Source: Echinarachnius parma
Taxonomy: Eukaryota; Echinodermata; Echinoidea; Clypeasteroida; Echinarachniidae
NCBI GenBank assembly: GCA_037951105.1
Contig: JBAMJV010003104.1
Coordinates: forward strand, 62,001 to 126,000
Direction: 5' to 3'
Length of the DNA stretch: 64,000 nucleotides
This document shows positions 59,290 through 64,000 of this stretch, piece by piece (position 1 is the stretch's first letter; each line of letters begins with the position of its first letter). A program made the position numbers and the translations under genes. The notes beneath the pieces are model-generated. The model worked only from the letters and a program-made list of their open reading frames with translations. It searched no databases and was not told the DNA's origin.

Positions 59290-60268
59290 CAGAGTGGGTC
59301 AGAAAAAATGTCCCATCTTTTAAAAGTTGTCTTGTTTGAAATATGAACATTTAATCATGGGTTTTATGATATGTCTTGGTAGGGCTATCCTTCACGCATA
59401 TTTCGGTACCCTTCTCATTTGAATCTCTGCACGGATGACTGAACACAAGACAATCTTTACAATACTGCAAAAACTCACTTGCGCCAAGTGGACGGATGAG
59501 GAATAAACAGTGTTTTGAACAAAGACAGTCAGACAGACAGAAACACACACACACACACCCACACCCACAGTAAAAATTGTTTCATAATGCAGTGTTAACA
59601 TTTCCCCTTTTCTGATTAAGCATTGATTTTTAACAAGATCGCTGAATGTTTAAGTGGCAATTCCCTGACAATCTTCACCCTAACACATTCACCACCACCA
59701 CCACCACCACCATCAAGTGCACATAAATCCAATTCGCTATCTCAATACGTAGGACTGTACAATAACAATACAAATGTATCTCATTTATGTATTTTGTTGG
59801 TTTACAATGGCAATTTACAATGGATATCTGTGATCCTGTTGTACTTGCACCAAAGGGCTTGCCTGATTTGGCAGCAGTTAATTATGTTGAGCCCTTTTTG
59901 CAAGAGTAGGACAAGTACTGGAATTATGGTTCGTCCTCAGTTCACCCCGCAACAGAGATAATGTTTGGTCACCGAGTATGCAAGAACCCACCGTTATCCC
60001 AATGTTCGGTGTCCCGGCAATAAAAGTTATACATTCTTTCACAATTTGGTTTATTCCTCACCCAGCCACCTGGAGCAAGTGTGATTTTGCAGTCTTGTAA
60101 AGATTGTCTGATGTTCATTCATGCGTGCAGAGATTCAAATGAAAAGGTTACCAAAATATGCTGGGAGGATAACTCTACCAAGTCATATCATAAAACCCAT
60201 GATTGAATGTTCATACTTCAAACAAGACAACTTTTAAAAGATGGGACATTTTTTTCTGACTCACTCTG
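59290..60268. mobile_element. Mariner-like MITE, 979 bp
   Basis: Ends CAGAGTGGGTCAGAAAAAA and the complement, TA on both sides. Long arms pair over CAAGACAACTTTTAAAAG and AGACAATCTTTACAA. No transposase ORF. It abuts or cuts the tRNA-like foldback element. Confidence 0.
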
Positions 60269-60537
60269 TATAGGCCTATATATTATAAGAAAAGTAGGTT
60301 TGCAAGGGGAAATGAATTTGCAATTCTTGCATAAAACTAAAAGGGCAATAAGGGGCAATATAAGAGGGATAACAGGGCTGAACAAGCGACCAAGGCTTCA
60401 AAAATGATTTCCAATTGCCAGTTTATTTCAACTAATTATACAATCACAAATGAGTAGAATATAGCTATTTGTAGCTGTGCTGTAAGTGGGGGAATGAAGG
60501 GTGGATAATGGGATCATGCCCCCGAACAAACATTAAA

Positions 60538-60932
60538 GGGACTTACGGTAGTAACATTGTCCAAATCCTAAACAAAAAAATTGGAATTCTAGCGGTTCCC
60601 TCATACCTTGTTGTATTCGTATTAACAATCAAATCATGGGACAGGTTTTGTTTTTTCAAATTTCCCTTTCGTACGTTAAAAAGACGATCGAAGTGTTCAG
60701 ATGTTAAATAATCCAACAGATCGTGAAAACCATGTACAAAGTGAGTGCAATGAGTTTGTGAACATCACTTTGCATTTTTGCTCATTACTCGGCCATATAA
60801 CGTCCATTTGACTTGAAATTTTCACACAATACCCTGTGGACATATCAGATAACAATATGTGTACATGTTATTGTATTTGTATTAACCATTCATCACTTTT
60901 TTCACATGTCAACAAAGTTAATAGTGTACCTT
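60538..60932. repeat. Dispersed repeat, copy 2
   Basis: Same orientation as 15768-16142, with shared blocks across the full length. Non-coding. Confidence 0.
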
Positions 60933-61004
60933 TAGTTTTGGAATAGGCTTAGAGGGAGCTGCATGAAATAATTTCAAAACATGCAAACGAACTTCAATAA
61001 TCAC

Positions 61005-61140
61005 ACACACACATGCACACGCACGCATGCATGTACGCGCACACACACACACACACACACTCGCAAACATGCAAGCACTCACAACCACACCTATGTATAC
61101 GCACACAGACACATGGCCTACACACTCGCACACAAACAAA
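61005..61140. repeat. (CA)n-rich microsatellite
   Basis: ACACACAC and related CACGCACG units; no coding meaning. Confidence 0.
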
Positions 61141-61489
61141 ACAAATACAAATAAAAAATTGTTTTAAAGGGTAGCCTACCACCACCCAAAAATAATATTC
61201 TTATTATAGAAATGTAACATCTTTAGTATTCCATCCCATCAACAAGTTCACAAAAATATGTTTTCAGAAAAAAAATATAATTGGAAAACGCATCACCATT
61301 CTATAATATAATATTAATAATAATATATAATATTGCATTTTATTTCAAAATTGAAGCATCACATGATATTCAATGTATACCAACTGTACTCATTTTTACA
61401 TAGAGGGCAGTATAATCCTTTTTTAGTCAGAACCATGAAATACTAGTAGTTCTGTTTTAGTCTGGAAGTTGAAGTTATATAGACAGAAC

Positions 61490-62222
61490 TAGATGGATCT
61501 TCGACTGCGCGCAGTCGAAAATTATGCCTCCGCTATAGCATGATTTTAATATCAAGCCCAAATTTTTCATATATTCCGAGTCCTGTGACCATGTGACCCC
61601 AAACTTTGATGGCTACATTGGCTCCCTCAGGAACAATCAGGTACCAAGTTTGATTGAAATCTGACATTTAGTTCTTGAGATTTTGCCATACACGTTTTTG
61701 TGCATGTATAATGAGTCCTGTGACCTTGACCTTTGACCTCATGAGCCCAATTCTTATCAGATCATTGCCACCCTGATATGTACACTCTTACCAAGTTTGA
61801 AATTGATCCGTCAACCGGTTCTTGAGATATCGCGAGAACGAGGTATTTTGCACATATATTGAGTCCTGTGACCTTGACCTTTAACCTCATGAACCCCAAA
61901 ATATAATCAGATCATTGCCACCCCAATATGTACACTTGATCATACCAAGTTTGAAAATTGATCCGTCAACCGGTTCTTGAGATATCACGAGAACGAGGCA
62001 TTTTTGAATAGAGTACTGTAACCTTGACCTTTGACCTCATGACCCCTAAAATCTAATCAGATCATTGTCATCCCAATATGTACACTCACACCAAGTTTGA
62101 AATTCATCCGTCAAACGGTTCTTGAGATATCGCGAAAACGAAAACGGGACGGACGGACGTACGTACGGAAAGACAACACGAAAACATAATGCCTCCGGCT
62201 ACTAGGTTGGCGGAGGCATAAA
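61490..62222 (+). repeat. Dispersed repeat rich in TGACCTTTGACC units, second copy
   Basis: From GACTGCGCGCAGTCGAAAA to ATAATGCCTCCGGC, with three or four internal ~150-bp units ending in GGTTCTTGAGATATCGCGA. Same family and orientation as 21651-22290. Confidence 0.
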
Positions 62223-62530
62223 AATCCATCTCGTTCTGGAGGGGTCTTTTAATATAATGACATCATACTATCCCCCTCCATCACGAGATGGAACTCTAAG
62301 CTGTTTGTACTGTGTTGTAGCAAACCGGCTAGAAACCAGTGGTGAGTGGTGAGTGAATACAACAAACGAGGAGAAGGACTGATTTAACGGTCTACAAGTT
62401 ATATACAGTAAAACCTCATTATAATTTGATATCACAAAACGGTGCCAAAACATACAATTATGTGTTGTTCTTTGTCTGGTGGTCCACATGAGCATGCAAT
62501 GAATGTTTCTGCTTAGTTCTTAAAATAACT

Positions 62531-62722
62531 TCTCTTACTACATCTATGTTACAACAAAATAAACAAATTCATTATGTTTCTCTTACTACATCTATGTTAC
62601 AACAAAATAAACAAATTCATTATGTTTCTCTTACTACATCTATGTTACAACAAAATATACAAATTCATTATGTTTCTCTAACTACATAGATTATGTTACA
62701 ACAAAATATACAAATTCATTTT
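62531..62722. repeat. 48-bp tandem repeat, four units
   Basis: Units start at 62531, 62579, 62627 and 62675 with TCTCTTACTACAT; the first three are almost identical. Confidence 0.
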
Positions 62723-63068
62723 GTGGTTCTCTTTCCACTTCTCATTTTTGTCCTTTTCTCTGTTTTACTTTACCATAATTTATAAATCTTTAGTTCTTAT
62801 CATTTATAACAAATACACTGTATATGGTAATATACTGTTCGTAATCAAACAAAGTGTAATCAAACATCATAGCATAATTAAATTATTTACAGTAGGGAAC
62901 CAGAAGTAAAAGAAAACATTAAATTTGTTAATATACATTGCATTCTGAGTAGTTTACAAGCGGTACATTTACCAAGTTAATGGTACTGAGGGTTGACTGT
63001 AGACTGATATAAATACATCACACAGGGCTTATAAATAACAAAATAATTAATTCTAACATATATACCGT

Positions 63069-63424
63069 AGAGAAACTGACCAGAAATAAAATGTGATTAA
63101 AAGAGAGCAAAGAAAATGGGATTCACACGGGATTCAAACCCGAGACCTCCGGATTGCTAGACCAGTGCTTTTACAGACTGAGCTACAGAAAACCCTAGAA
63201 TGGCACTCGTCCCTGAAACCCTTAAATTTTCATTGCTTGAGTGGTAAAAAGCTATTATAAACCCGAAGGATGAAATCATCTTAAAGGGATATATGCGAGG
63301 GATCACCAAAGTTTTCTATAGCTCAGTCGGTAAGAGCACCGGTCTAGCAATCTGGAGGTCTCGGGTTCGAATCCCCTTTTCTTTGCTCTCTTTTAATCAC
63401 ATTATATTTCTGGTCAGTTTCTCT
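63069..63424. mobile_element. Complete foldback element with tRNA-like arms
   Basis: Inverted ends AGAGAAACTGACCAGAAAT and complement, then GATTAAAAGAGAGCAAAGAAAA pairing with its complement. Each arm has a tRNA-like block, minus strand on the left and plus strand on the right (TAGCTCAGTCGGTAAGAGC, GGGTTCGAATCC). The anticodon-loop position reads CTAGCAA (Ala-like AGC), but there is no acceptor stem. Confidence 0.
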
Positions 63425-64000
63425 TTAAATTGATTATTTTTAAAAAGCTGCATCACTTCACTAAATTACTTATTTTTGAAATTGTGGTGTTATAAACATC
63501 AATAACAGATAAGTTCTTGGCAAAATAGATACATCGGCTGCACATGCAGAGACAAGACACAATTCACAACTCACATCACAAGTCAATCAATCGATCTACG
63601 ACTACGGCTACAGTACAACGTCAACGCGGAACATGTTGAATTTTACAAGGGTAAGGCGAAACAAATTTGCTTGATAATGGAAACATGCTCTCACATTTCA
63701 AACTTTTGACCTCACTTTTCGTAAAACCTCATAAAAATTAAATAATTTCAAATTGTGGAGTCTTATTCTAAAGACTTTTCAGTCAAAACAATGTTGCGCC
63801 GCCTCATCGCCATCATCAAGTACAGCCAGATTCACAACAATATGGGATGCTCCATTCGTAAGGCGGGGGTGGGGGTAAACACAATGGAAAACAATAACAA
63901 ATATTATTCTTGATATTTCCTATCATTTTTTAAAGTTTTATAATATACAAATTGAACTGATAATAGAATCAATTTGATATCCTTCTACCTATCCCAAATG
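63425..64000. other. Upstream flank end, no gene seen
   Basis: AT-rich, with no recognised repeat or exon. Confidence 0.

Noticed and set aside
63311-63376. A plus-strand tRNA gene
   Set aside because: A and B boxes and an anticodon-like loop are present, but there is no paired acceptor stem and it sits in an inverted-repeat element with a mirrored partner.

Overview
The window is eukaryotic nuclear DNA: AT-rich, packed with repeats, with no bacterial-style gene packing. It suggests an invertebrate animal. The repeat families (tRNA-derived SINE with an ATT tail, CR1/L2-like LINE, many small inverted-repeat DNA transposons, long G/C homopolymers) resemble those of marine deuterostomes. My best guess is an echinoderm, but that is an inference from repeat style and not proven.

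One gene dominates the window. It lies on the minus strand from about 58.5 kb (promoter, signal-peptide exon) down to 9348 (stop codon). I assembled it by hand from 17 exons whose GT/AG junctions and phases all agree. It gives 846 residues: signal peptide, five Ig domains, two fibronectin III domains, one transmembrane helix with a cysteine-rich membrane-proximal segment, and a short acidic tail. This is the layout and about the length of vertebrate NCAM-140, so I call it an NCAM/Fasciclin II-family neural cell adhesion molecule. Ig1, Ig2, Ig4, Ig5, FN3-1 and FN3-2 are each split over two exons, while Ig3 sits in one exon.

The most unusual feature is that many exons have truncated, diverged tandem copies beside them. 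This holds for exon 2 (two copies), exon 3 (one), exon 6 (three half copies), exon 8 (two, one disrupted by a MITE), exon 13 (two or three copies of its 3' end with the splice donor) and exon 15 (one). The exon 15 copy (15130-15216) is still open and phase-compatible. A 153-nt phase 1-1 exon encoding a six-cysteine segment lies in the intron that splits FN3-1 (21411-21563) and also has a decayed copy beside it.

Layout. 1-9347: 3' flank and probable 3' UTR, with three tandem-repeat arrays. 9348-24557: cytoplasmic tail, TM, FN3 and the second half of Ig5. 25284-31883: Ig5 back to the second half of Ig2. 31.9-39.5 kb: an intron holding a LINE that lacks its reverse transcriptase and several MITEs. 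39541-41013: the first half of Ig2, then Ig1. 41014-58382: a 17-kb first intron, most of it a 13-kb inverted-repeat element (45065-58102) with arms of about 1.4 kb and a 9-bp target duplication. 58383-58434: signal-peptide exon, followed upstream by TATA, CCAAT and CRE motifs. 59-64 kb: upstream flank with mariner-like and tRNA-related foldback elements. No other convincing host gene, rRNA, functional tRNA or CRISPR array is visible. [Form note: the answer gave no confidence values for features; each confidence of 0 is a placeholder required by the schema, not an estimate.]
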